Positions 1 to 5,170 are shown, counted from the first letter of the stretch. The stretch: 6,007 bases of DNA from Ruminococcus sp. (GCA_014799675.1 JAAVHM010000174.1:1-6007); one strand, 5' to 3'. Translations and numbers: made by a program. Notes: generated by a model from the sequence alone, not told the origin.

Positions 1-860
1 AGCTTCCCATAATCGCACTGACCGCAAACGCTGTCAGCGGCGCAAAGGAAATGTTTTTAGAGTCGGGTCTGAACGATTTTGTTTCAAAGCCTATACAGCT
101 TCCCCAGCTTGAAAAAATACTTGCAAAGTGGCTTCCCGCAAAGCTTGTTTCCTATGTGGGGGCAAAGAAGTCCTCTGCAAGCTATAACGATTCCCTTGAG
201 CTTCTGGGTATTATTGAGGAAACTCCAAAGCCCGGGGCAGACAGCGGGCATATGGACGAATTCCTCATTCCCGGCGTGGACGTTAAGTCCGGTCTGGAGC
301 TTTGCGGCGGCAACTCCGACGCGTATATTGCCATAATGAAAACCTTTGTGGAGACGGCGGAGGAAAGCATACTCCGAATTGAAAACTATGCCCAGAACAG
401 GAATTACAAGGACTATACCACAGAAGTCCACGGACTGAAAAGCTCGTCGCTTTCCATAGGCGCAAAGGAGCTTTCCGAAATGGCGAGACAGCTTGAAATG
501 GCAGGGCGCAGGGAGGATTACAAGCAGATAATGTACGATACGCCTACCCTTATTGCGCGGTATACAGAAATTGTTGAGCATATCCGTCCCTTTGTTGAGA
601 CGGAAAAGCACGGCGGAGCAAGCGAAGCGGGCAAGCCGCCCGTTGACACAGAAGTCCTTAAAGCAAGGCTTGGGGAAGTCCTCGAAGCTATCGACAACCT
701 TGATTCTCCCGAGGCTATAAGCATTTTTGACGCGCTTCTGGAATTCAGCTTCCCCACGGAGGAGATTTCCGAGGAAATCGAAAACGCAAGGCGTTACGCT
801 GATAATTTCGCCTACGAAAAGGCGGAAGCCGCTGTAAGGCACGTGCTGGAAATAATTTGA
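1..860 (+). CDS. Hybrid sensor histidine kinase, C-terminal part (end of REC domain plus HPt domain), 5' truncated
   Basis: The gene enters from the left edge; the reading frame is open from base 3 and 285 residues are visible. The first residues read LPIIALTANA, followed by the NDFVSKPI segment. These are the beta4/beta5 region of a response-regulator receiver domain, and the Lys is the conserved switch lysine. After a linker of about 50 residues comes an HPt domain of about 110 residues. Its phosphorylatable histidine lies in VHGLKSSSLSIGA (codon 429-431), matching the family HxLKxxSxxIGA pattern. About 70 helical, charged residues follow the HPt domain; I assign them no function. The family role is a multistep His-Asp-His phosphorelay, with the missing N-terminus expected to carry the sensor and kinase core. 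The signal sensed and the downstream response regulator cannot be seen. The stop is 14 bases before the next gene, so the two are probably co-transcribed. A stand-alone REC-HPt protein is possible but less likely. Confidence 0.88.
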   Translation, partial: LPIIALTANAVSGAKEMFLESGLNDFVSKPIQLPQLEKILAKWLPAKLVSYVGAKKSSASYNDSLELLGIIEETPKPGADSGHMDEFLIPGVDVKSGLELCGGNSDAYIAIMKTFVETAEESILRIENYAQNRNYKDYTTEVHGLKSSSLSIGAKELSEMARQLEMAGRREDYKQIMYDTPTLIARYTEIVEHIRPFVETEKHGGASEAGKPPVDTEVLKARLGEVLEAIDNLDSPEAISIFDALLEFSFPTEEISEEIENARRYADNFAYEKAEAAVRHVLEII

Positions 861-865
861 AAGGA
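861..865 (+). promoter_or_regulatory. Ribosome binding site deciding the DUF2461 start
   Basis: AAGGA lies 9 bases before the ATG at 875. This supports the ATG over the upstream in-frame TTG at 857, which overlaps the previous stop codon and would have to use a site inside the kinase gene. Confidence 0.6.
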
Positions 866-874
866 ACGATAAAA

Positions 875-1552
875 ATGCCATTTTCGGCAAAGTCATTGGA
901 TTTTTTATTTGAAAATATGCTGAACGACAGCAAGACATGGTTTTGCGACCACAAGGAGGATTACCAAAAGTACGTGACAGAGCCTTTTGCGAAATTTGTA
1001 ATTGACCTTACGGACACAATGCTTGAAATAGACGACAGGTTCGTATGCAACCCGAAAAAGATCTCCAGACTTTACCGTGACGCACGTTACGCTAAGGGCA
1101 AGTCGATTTTCCGTGATTACGTCTGGTACAGCTTTTGCAGACCATATGAGGGACACAAATGCCTGCCCGAATTTTATTTCAGCATATCGCCCCGCGGCTT
1201 CGACTACGGCTGCGGATATTACGCGGCAAGCTCCGACACCATGGACAGCATACGGAGCTTGATTTTGAGCGACGACAAAAGCTTTAAGGCGGCTTTGAAA
1301 GCTTACAAAAATCAGGACGTTTTCGAGCATTACGGCGAGCTTTACAAGCGCAATCATTACCCCGAGGAAAGCAAGGACAAGCAGAACTGGCTCAACCGCC
1401 GCAATATGGGGCTTTCAGGCGAAAGCAAGGATTTTGACCTGCTGTTCAGCGATAAGCTTGCGGAAAAAATTGCCGCGGATTTTACGGCAATTGCGCCTAT
1501 ATACAAATTTTTCGTCCATGCAGAGGAATGTGTTACGGAAAAGGGGAAATAA
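875..1552 (+). CDS. DUF2461 family protein (TIGR02453-like), 225 aa
   Basis: The protein is soluble-looking, with no signal peptide or membrane segment. The recognisable family pattern is an N-terminal helix with NDSKTWF and then Y-x-x-Y (residues 17-33), the block RLYRDARYAKGKS (65-77), where the family has a conserved R-x-x-R-D-x-R-F/Y-x-K-x-K stretch, and a later FYFSISPRGFDYGCGYY segment (100-116), the aromatic/glycine strand typical of DUF2461. The length fits the family (roughly 210-230 aa). The biochemical role of DUF2461 is not established, so no function is assigned. An in-frame TTG at 857 would add six residues, but the ATG at 875 has the better-placed ribosome binding site. The gene follows the hybrid kinase by 14 bases, which suggests one transcription unit. 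I see no terminator hairpin after it. Confidence 0.82.
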   Translation: MPFSAKSLDFLFENMLNDSKTWFCDHKEDYQKYVTEPFAKFVIDLTDTMLEIDDRFVCNPKKISRLYRDARYAKGKSIFRDYVWYSFCRPYEGHKCLPEFYFSISPRGFDYGCGYYAASSDTMDSIRSLILSDDKSFKAALKAYKNQDVFEHYGELYKRNHYPEESKDKQNWLNRRNMGLSGESKDFDLLFSDKLAEKIAADFTAIAPIYKFFVHAEECVTEKGK

Positions 1553-1616
1553 TTTCATTTACAGAATAGAAATGTTAGCTTAAATGTTGGGACACAAATA
1601 TTGTTCCGATATGGCT

Positions 1617-1622
1617 TATAAT
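1617..1622 (+). promoter_or_regulatory. Candidate -10 box for the BspA-like gene
   Basis: TATAAT lies about 35 bases upstream of the ATG at 1658, in the 105-base gap after the DUF2461 gene. No good -35 lies at 16-18 bases; TTGGGA at 1587-1592 is too far away. The -10 match is perfect but the promoter call is only moderate. Confidence 0.4.
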
Positions 1623-1657
1623 TGAAAGTACAAACCTTTTTAAAATGGAGTAATATT

Positions 1658-2836
1658 ATGAAAAAATTAAAATTCTGCGCGGCGGCTCTGGCTGCTGCAA
1701 TGACGTTCGCGGCGGCGGTCATACCTGCCGAAAAGCCGCTTCTGACTATGACTGCTTCTGCGGAGGAGGACGCAAACGGCTTCGTTATCAAGACCGACGC
1801 CGACGGCGACAGATATATTACAGGCTATAACGGCAGCGGGGGAGACATTACTATCCCCTCGGACGTTGTCTGGATAGGCAAAAAAGCCTTTTCGGGGAAC
1901 ACCGACATAACAAGCGTTACCATACCCAAGACCTGCTGGTACTGGGTGGACAACAACGCCTTTTCCTATTGCAGTAATCTTAAATCGGTGAAATTCGAGG
2001 GTGACATCGACGGTATGGGCGGTTACGCGTTTTACGGCTGTACCTCACTTGAAACCGTGACCTTCGGCGGAAATGTTGGTCGCGAGGACGGCGACGGCGG
2101 CATAGGCTGCTACGCGTTTGCGGGCTGCCCCTACCTGAAAACCGTGAAGTTTTCCGACAAAAACGCCAAGCTCGACCTTGTGGGAGAGTATGCTTTCATG
2201 AACTGCATACGGCTCTCGTCCATAAATATGCCTGCCGATACGGGAACTCTTTACACAGGCGCGTTTTTGAACTGTGCAAGCCTTTCAAATATAACAGTCC
2301 CCGGTCCAACGGTGTTTGACGGCGATCATATAATGGGCTATATGTACGGCAGAGCAACAGCCGACGGAAAATCGGAATACTTCAAGGCTGACGGCGTGAC
2401 TTCCTTTTACCCTGCAAAGCTTGCGGGACTTGAAAAAGCCGAAAAAAAGGTTACTCAAAAGGAGCTTAATATGACCCTTACAATAGGCTCGTATGCCGAA
2501 CGTTACGCCGCAAACAACAGCATAAGCTACAGCTACACAGGCGAGTCAATTCCGCAGAAGCTTCCCGCGCCCGAAAATGTCAAGGGCGAAGCGGACACGA
2601 ACCGTATAGTCCTGACATGGGACAATGTCGACGGCGCGGTGGGTTACAGGGTATACAAGTACGACCCAGTCACGGGAAAATATATTTCCTATAAAAGCGT
2701 CAAGAGCGCAAAATGCACCGTAACCGAGCTTGAAAGCGGAACGGAATACAGCTTCCGTGTGACTGCTCTCGACGTTTCGGGCGGAAAGTACGTCCCGGGC
2801 AAGGCTTCAGCCTCGGTTTCCGTTAAAACTAAATAG
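1658..2836 (+). CDS. Secreted BspA-like leucine-rich-repeat protein with C-terminal fibronectin III domain, 392 aa
   Basis: The ATG at 1658 follows GGAG (1647-1650) at a 7-base spacing and starts a clear signal peptide: MKKLK, then an Ala-rich hydrophobic stretch, with likely cleavage at ASA/EE near residue 35. Residues about 62-216 hold LRR_5/BspA-type repeats with the recurring (Y/N/G)AF-x-x-C...L-x-x-V/I-x-F/V pattern; the AF phenylalanines fall at 78, 102, 125, 154, 180 and 203, a spacing of 23-29. Residues about 273-291 (LTIGSYAERYAANNSISY) match the tail seen after such repeats. Residues 302-391 form an FN3 domain (PENVKG..., TWDNVDGAVGYRVY, ELESGTEYSFRVTA). BspA-like proteins are usually exported and linked to adhesion or binding. 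No LPXTG, dockerin, SLH or C-terminal transmembrane anchor is visible, so the protein is probably released or held non-covalently. The ligand is unknown. It appears monocistronic, with its own terminator. Confidence 0.88.
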   Translation: MKKLKFCAAALAAAMTFAAAVIPAEKPLLTMTASAEEDANGFVIKTDADGDRYITGYNGSGGDITIPSDVVWIGKKAFSGNTDITSVTIPKTCWYWVDNNAFSYCSNLKSVKFEGDIDGMGGYAFYGCTSLETVTFGGNVGREDGDGGIGCYAFAGCPYLKTVKFSDKNAKLDLVGEYAFMNCIRLSSINMPADTGTLYTGAFLNCASLSNITVPGPTVFDGDHIMGYMYGRATADGKSEYFKADGVTSFYPAKLAGLEKAEKKVTQKELNMTLTIGSYAERYAANNSISYSYTGESIPQKLPAPENVKGEADTNRIVLTWDNVDGAVGYRVYKYDPVTGKYISYKSVKSAKCTVTELESGTEYSFRVTALDVSGGKYVPGKASASVSVKTK

Positions 2837-2844
2837 ATTGGCAT

Positions 2845-2886
2845 AAAAGTCCGAAGTGTGGGTGACCTGCTTCGGACTTTTTTATT
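2845..2886 (+). terminator. Strong intrinsic terminator, probably bidirectional
   Basis: A perfect 12-bp stem (2845-2856 with 2870-2881, arms AAAAGTCCGAAG and CTTCGGACTTTT) has a 13-base loop and leads into a T-rich tail on the + strand. The A-rich foot gives TTTT on the - strand too. It sits 8 bases after the BspA-like stop. The stop codon of the convergent RHH gene (2882-2884) lies at its right foot, so it can end both transcripts. Confidence 0.88.
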
Positions 2887-3067
2887 TGACGTCGTTCTGT
2901 ATATCGTCCTCTTCAAGATTTTCAAGGGCATATCTTAAACATTGTACAACAAGCTGATTAAGGGACAGATTGTATTTATAAGCAAGCTTATCCATATTTT
3001 CAACCATTTCTATGGGCAGTCTGAACGTTTTGTTGACAGTATCGTAGCCTTTTTGTATTCTAAACAT
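2882..3067 (-). CDS. Small ribbon-helix-helix (Arc/CopG-like) DNA-binding protein, 61 aa
   Basis: The sequence contains NKTFRLPIEMVENMDKLA followed by YNLSLNQLVVQCLRYAL. This is the RHH pattern: a short beta strand (KTFRLP), helix A, an N/S-containing turn and helix B (SLNQLVVQCLRYALENL). RHH proteins bind DNA as dimers by inserting paired strands in the major groove, and usually recognise short inverted or direct repeats. The tail is acidic (EEDD). On the minus strand GGA of an AAAGGA site lies about 9 bases before the ATG at 3065-3067. No toxin gene is adjacent in an operon arrangement, so an antitoxin role is not supported. The gene runs divergently from the two small genes at 3233 and 3475, and two palindromes in the gap suggest that it may repress them or itself (inference). 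The stop lies in the foot of the shared terminator. Confidence 0.78.
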   Translation of the reverse strand: MFRIQKGYDTVNKTFRLPIEMVENMDKLAYKYNLSLNQLVVQCLRYALENLEEDDIQNDVK

Positions 3068-3094
3068 AAGTATTTTCCTTTCTTTAAAGTAATT

Positions 3095-3100
3095 ATTATA
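3095..3100 (-). promoter_or_regulatory. Candidate -10 box for the RHH gene
   Basis: TATAAT on the minus strand lies about 28 bases upstream of the RHH start codon. The surrounding DNA is very AT-rich and no convincing -35 is seen, so chance matches are likely. Read it as tentative. Confidence 0.3.
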
Positions 3101-3153
3101 TATTAATTATGTATTGATTTTTGTTGAAAATATACAAGATAAATAGAATTATT

Positions 3154-3181
3154 TTGCAATGCAAATATATTGCAATTGCAA
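3154..3181. promoter_or_regulatory. Twin TTGCAA palindromes, putative operator
   Basis: TTGCAATGCAA (3154-3164) is palindromic around one central base, and TTGCAATTGCAA (3170-3181) is a perfect 12-bp palindrome. Their centres are about 16.5 bases apart. The second overlaps the -35 box of the plus-strand promoter, a position where a bound repressor would block RNA polymerase. The divergent RHH protein is the natural candidate binder (inference). Confidence 0.5.
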
Positions 3182-3198
3182 GCGAGTTGTGCTATAAT
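3170..3198 (+). promoter_or_regulatory. Extended -10 promoter for the small-gene cassette
   Basis: TTGCAA (3170-3175) is followed after exactly 17 bases by TATAAT (3193-3198), and TG at 3190-3191 gives an extended -10 (TGcTATAAT). The start codon at 3233 is 35 bases downstream. This is the best-formed promoter in the window. Confidence 0.7.
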
Positions 3199-3219
3199 AT
3201 GTATATTAAATAAATTCAC

Positions 3220-3227
3220 GGAGGTGA
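3220..3227 (+). promoter_or_regulatory. Near-perfect Shine-Dalgarno site of the 60-aa gene
   Basis: GGAGGTGA matches the anti-Shine-Dalgarno core over 8 bases, with 8 bases from the end of GGAGG to the ATG at 3233. It fixes the start downstream of other in-frame possibilities and predicts strong translation. Confidence 0.75.
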
Positions 3228-3232
3228 AGAAG

Positions 3233-3415
3233 ATGAATACAGCTATACCTGAAGTTGCTGTAAAAACTGCTGCGGCTGTTACAACAGGAATATCAGCAAT
3301 AAATCCTGTAGTTGGCGGAATAGTAGCATGCGGTTTTCTTTTAATAGGATTTGGATGTTCGGGTATTCCAAAGCTTATTGAAAAGGCTATTGATGAAAAT
3401 TCCGACAAAAGGTAG
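3233..3415 (+). CDS. Small hydrophobic peptide of unknown function, 60 aa
   Basis: I do not recognise this protein. It starts MNTAIPEVAVKT, continues as a long Ala/Val/Gly/Ile-rich stretch (about residues 12-48, most hydrophobic at 26-41), and ends in a charged tail (KLIEKAIDENSDKR). It has two cysteines (33 and 42) and a Gly-Gly pair at 28-29 after NPVV. This could be one membrane-spanning helix or helical hairpin; it could also be a secreted peptide precursor cut after Gly-Gly, but the usual leader motif is absent. No export or modification gene is visible. The strong promoter and Shine-Dalgarno site argue that it is a real, well-expressed gene. Codon use (GGA, AAT, CCT, ACA, ATA) is more AT-rich than in the flanking large genes. 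It lies 59 bases before the zinc-motif gene, probably in one operon, and its promoter overlaps the putative operator. Confidence 0.62.
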   Translation: MNTAIPEVAVKTAAAVTTGISAINPVVGGIVACGFLLIGFGCSGIPKLIEKAIDENSDKR

Positions 3416-3421
3416 CAATTG

Positions 3422-3454
3422 TTAATGCTGCACTTCAAAATAGTGCGGCATTAA
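3422..3454 (+). other. Intercistronic hairpin without T-run
   Basis: Arms TTAATGCTGCAC (3422-3433) and GTGCGGCATTAA (3443-3454) form a 12-bp stem with one G-U pair and a 9-base loop. No T-run follows; instead the next gene's Shine-Dalgarno starts 7 bases later. This fits a processing or stability hairpin, or a partial attenuator, better than a full terminator. Confidence 0.6.
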
Positions 3455-3461
3455 CTATATT

Positions 3462-3470
3462 AGGAGGTGA
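3462..3470 (+). promoter_or_regulatory. Perfect Shine-Dalgarno site of the zinc-motif gene
   Basis: AGGAGGTGA lies 7 bases (GGAGG end to ATG) before the start at 3475. The same strong site precedes the 60-aa gene, which supports treating the pair as genuine, co-designed genes. Confidence 0.75.
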
Positions 3471-3474
3471 GAAT

Positions 3475-3615
3475 ATGGCTAAAGGACAAGTTATGTGGGG
3501 TGGCGTTGTAGAATGTCCGGATTGTAATGGAACAGGCTATGATCCGTTTGATGGCGGTCAATGTGATAGATGCGGCGGATTGGGCGAAATTCCCGCTGAC
3601 GACGATGATGATTAG
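3475..3615 (+). CDS. Mini protein with two DnaJ-type CxxCxGxG motifs, 46 aa
   Basis: The reading frame runs from ATG 3475 to TAG 3613-3615. The protein carries CPDCNGTG (residues 14-21) and CDRCGGLG (30-37), the repeat that in the DnaJ/Hsp40 cysteine-rich domain forms half of a zinc centre. Here only two repeats are present, enough cysteines (14, 17, 30, 33) for one zinc site. There is no J-domain and no client-binding domain. The tail is five aspartates. In DnaJ these repeats bind zinc and help with unfolded substrates; whether that holds here is unknown, and a small zinc ribbon or metal-binding partner of the hydrophobic peptide is equally possible. The gene is downstream of the 60-aa gene and followed at once by a terminator, so the two probably form a bicistronic unit. 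Codon use is AT-leaning, as in its partner. Confidence 0.72.
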   Translation: MAKGQVMWGGVVECPDCNGTGYDPFDGGQCDRCGGLGEIPADDDDD

Positions 3616-3621
3616 TATTAT

Positions 3622-3653
3622 AAGGTGTTATTGTAAATGCAATAGCACCTTTT
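3622..3653 (+). terminator. Intrinsic terminator after the small-gene cassette
   Basis: Arms AAGGTGTTATTG (3622-3633) and CAATAGCACCTT (3640-3651) form a 12-bp stem with one G-U pair and a 6-base loop. The run TTTT continues at the 3' foot. It starts 6 bases after the stop of the 46-aa gene. Confidence 0.75.
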
Positions 3654-3672
3654 AATTAATATGAACACAATT

Positions 3673-3703
3673 CTAACCTCTACCCTCTATCCTCTAACCT
3701 CTA
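3673..3703. repeat. 7-bp tandem repeat array, CTAnCCT type
   Basis: Four head-to-tail heptamers, CTAACCT, CTACCCT, CTATCCT and CTAACCT, are followed by a partial CTA. The array is intergenic, between the cassette terminator and the regulator promoter region. The same start (TTCTAACCTCTA, 12 bases) recurs at 5996-6007. Confidence 0.8.
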
Positions 3704-3713
3704 AATTAACAAA

Positions 3714-3769
3714 AAATTCACACAATTATACAAAAAATGTGGTAGAATATTATTAGTATTCGTGAATTT
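3714..3769. other. Spaced 8-bp inverted repeat in the regulator upstream region
   Basis: AAATTCAC (3714-3721) and GTGAATTT (3762-3769) are exact reverse complements about 40 bases apart. Between them TGgTAGAAT (3740-3748) resembles an extended -10. The long spacing makes this more like paired binding sites, or chance in AT-rich DNA, than a hairpin. Confidence 0.3.
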
Positions 3770-3794
3770 GCCAAAGTATAAAATTTCCAAGCAT

Positions 3795-3875
3795 TTTTTT
3801 AGGAAAAATTACGAAAAACACTTGCAAAAATATCGAAAATTGTGTATAATTGTTTTATAAGGACTTTTTTAGGAA
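3795..3875. repeat. 11-bp direct repeat flanking the regulator promoter
   Basis: TTTTTTAGGAA occurs at 3795-3805 and again at 3865-3875, exactly 70 bases apart, one copy on each side of the putative core promoter at 3822-3850. Confidence 0.5.
3822..3850 (+). promoter_or_regulatory. Promoter of the CdaR/PucR-type regulator gene
   Basis: TTGCAA (3822-3827) and TATAAT (3845-3850) are separated by 17 bases. The predicted transcript starts near 3857, giving a leader of about 75 bases before the ATG at 3932. The -35 is the same hexamer as in the small-cassette promoter. Confidence 0.65.
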
Positions 3876-3931
3876 CTTTTTCGCTGCGGCAAGATCACCC
3901 AATGGGTTAAAATGAAAGGATGACCGGCTAT

Positions 3932-5017
3932 ATGTCAAACAGACTGTTTCAGGGATTGATTCACCAGATGAGAGACGCAATGGACTGCATTATCGGCGTT
4001 GTGGACTCTACCGCTACCATTATCGCTTGCAGCGAGCTTTCCAAAATTGGCACAACCAACGAATTCGTTTCTCTTGATCTGAGCGATTCTCATGATATTT
4101 TTGTACGGGACGGTTATACATACAAGCCGTTCGGTTCTCACATCAAGCCCGATTACGCTGTTTTTGTGGAGGGTACTGACGAAAACGCGGCTAAGTATGC
4201 TAATATAATGTCAATTACGCTTTCTTCGATAAAGCAGTATTATGATGAAAAATACGACAGGACAAACTTTATCAAAAACGTCGTGCTGGACAACGTCCTC
4301 CCCGGCGATATCGTTGTTAAGGCGAGGGAACTCCACTTCAACAGCGACGTAAGCAGAGTTGTCCTGCTTATAAGAATTATTTCCTCAAACGACGTTTCGG
4401 CGTTTGACGTTATTCAGAACCTTTTCCCTGACAAGGCTAAGGATTTCGTGCTGAATATTACAGAATCCGATATTGTCCTCGTTAAGGAGATAAAGAGCAA
4501 CGTTGAGTCCAAGGATTTGGAAAAGCTTGCACGTTCCATTTCGGACACCCTTTCAAGCGAATTCTACACCCGTGTGAATGTTGGTATAGGCACGGTGGTT
4601 ACAGGTATCAAGGATCTGGCACGTTCCTTTAAGGAAGCCCAGATCGCCCTTGAGGTCGGCAAGGTTTTCGATACGGACAAGGTTATCGTCTCCTACGACA
4701 ATCTCGGTATCGCAAGGCTTATTTACCACCTCCCCACAACACTTTGTGAGACTTTCCTCCAGGAGGTTTTCAAGAAAGGCTCTATCGACTCTCTCGACCA
4801 CGAGACGCTTTTCACTATCCAGCGTTTCTTTGAGAACAATCTTAACGTTTCCGAGACTTCGAGAAAGCTTTTCGTACACAGAAATACTTTGGTTTACAGA
4901 CTTGAAAAGATAAAGAAGCTTACAGGACTTGACCTGCGGGAATTTGACCACGCTATCGTATTCAAGATCGCGCTTATGGTCAAGAAGTATCTTTCCGCAA
5001 ATCCCGTGAAATTCTAA
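3932..5017 (+). CDS. CdaR/PucR-type helix-turn-helix transcriptional regulator, 361 aa
   Basis: The C-terminus carries the PucR-type HTH: FFENNLNVSETSRKLFVHRNTLVYRLEKIKKLTGLDL (about residues 299-335) with the hallmark VHRNTLVYRL. Before it, residues about 140-270 resemble the CdaR GGDEF-like domain (VNVGIGT at 215-221, the SFKEAQIALEVG helix, and the YDNLGIARLIYHLP strand-helix). The N-terminal 110 residues look like a small ligand-sensing domain ending in a helix (SLSSIKQYYDEKYDR); no transmembrane segment is visible. Family members such as CdaR and PucR activate catabolic genes in response to small molecules, but the ligand and targets here are unknown. Two in-frame ATGs exist: 3920 abuts the AAAGG it would need, while 3932 has that site 11 bases upstream and gives MSNRLFQ, so I prefer 3932. 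The next gene is ftsE, 236 bases on, but hairpins between them make co-transcription uncertain. Confidence 0.85.
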   Translation: MSNRLFQGLIHQMRDAMDCIIGVVDSTATIIACSELSKIGTTNEFVSLDLSDSHDIFVRDGYTYKPFGSHIKPDYAVFVEGTDENAAKYANIMSITLSSIKQYYDEKYDRTNFIKNVVLDNVLPGDIVVKARELHFNSDVSRVVLLIRIISSNDVSAFDVIQNLFPDKAKDFVLNITESDIVLVKEIKSNVESKDLEKLARSISDTLSSEFYTRVNVGIGTVVTGIKDLARSFKEAQIALEVGKVFDTDKVIVSYDNLGIARLIYHLPTTLCETFLQEVFKKGSIDSLDHETLFTIQRFFENNLNVSETSRKLFVHRNTLVYRLEKIKKLTGLDLREFDHAIVFKIALMVKKYLSANPVKF

Positions 5018-5038
5018 ACAATCGGCTTATAGCCTTGT
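5018..5038 (+). other. Small hairpin after the regulator stop
   Basis: ACAA (5018-5021) with TTGT (5035-5038) and GGCT (5024-5027) with AGCC (5031-5034) form a bulged 8-bp stem with a 3-base loop, immediately after the stop codon. No T-run follows, so alone it is a weak terminator at best. Confidence 0.4.
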
Positions 5039-5069
5039 TCTGCTCCAAAGTAATATACAGAATATTTTT

Positions 5070-5099
5070 ACTCTATCAAGCCCCTGTCAAGGGGCGAGT
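5070..5099 (+). other. GC-rich hairpin in the regulator-ftsE gap
   Basis: GCCCCT (5080-5085) and AGGGGC (5090-5095) close a GTCA loop. An outer ACTC/GAGT pairing (5070-5073 with 5096-5099) extends it across a one-sided bulge. No T-run follows. It could be part of a structured RNA or leader, but no known riboswitch class is recognised. Confidence 0.5.
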
Positions 5100-5146
5100 T
5101 AGTTATGGCGGTATTTAAACAAACGATAGGTTGAATACAGACTTTT

Positions 5147-5170
5147 GGGGGCAGATTTTTCTGCCCTTTT
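5147..5170 (+). terminator. Intrinsic terminator upstream of ftsE
   Basis: GGGCAG (5149-5154) and CTGCCC (5161-5166) form a stem closed by a T-rich 6-base loop and followed by TTTT; flanking G-U pairs can lengthen the stem. It lies 130-150 bases after the regulator stop and 84 bases before the ftsE start, so it ends the regulator transcript or an RNA from the gap. Confidence 0.72.

Noticed and set aside
857..874. TTG start at 857 for the DUF2461 gene
   Set aside because: It overlaps the preceding stop codon, and the only good ribosome binding site lies between it and the ATG at 875.
84..938. Long minus-strand open frame (284 aa) opposite the hybrid kinase
   Set aside because: The plus strand holds clear REC and HPt motifs in frame; the minus frame has no recognisable domain and looks like a shadow of codon bias.
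905..1357. Minus-strand open frame (150 aa) opposite the DUF2461 gene
   Set aside because: The plus-strand frame matches DUF2461 motifs, and the minus frame has no domain.
2882..3067. Type II toxin-antitoxin system with the RHH protein as antitoxin
   Set aside because: No toxin-like gene is adjacent on the same strand; the neighbours are convergent or divergent and none resembles a known toxin family.
3103..3438. Minus-strand open frame (111 aa) opposite the 60-aa gene
   Set aside because: It would run through the promoter and operator region; the plus-strand gene has an extended -10 promoter and a strong Shine-Dalgarno site.
3912..3923. Three-codon mini frame (ATG AAA GGA TGA) before the regulator
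   Set aside because: It lacks its own Shine-Dalgarno site and is easily explained by chance overlap with the AAAGGA that serves the regulator.
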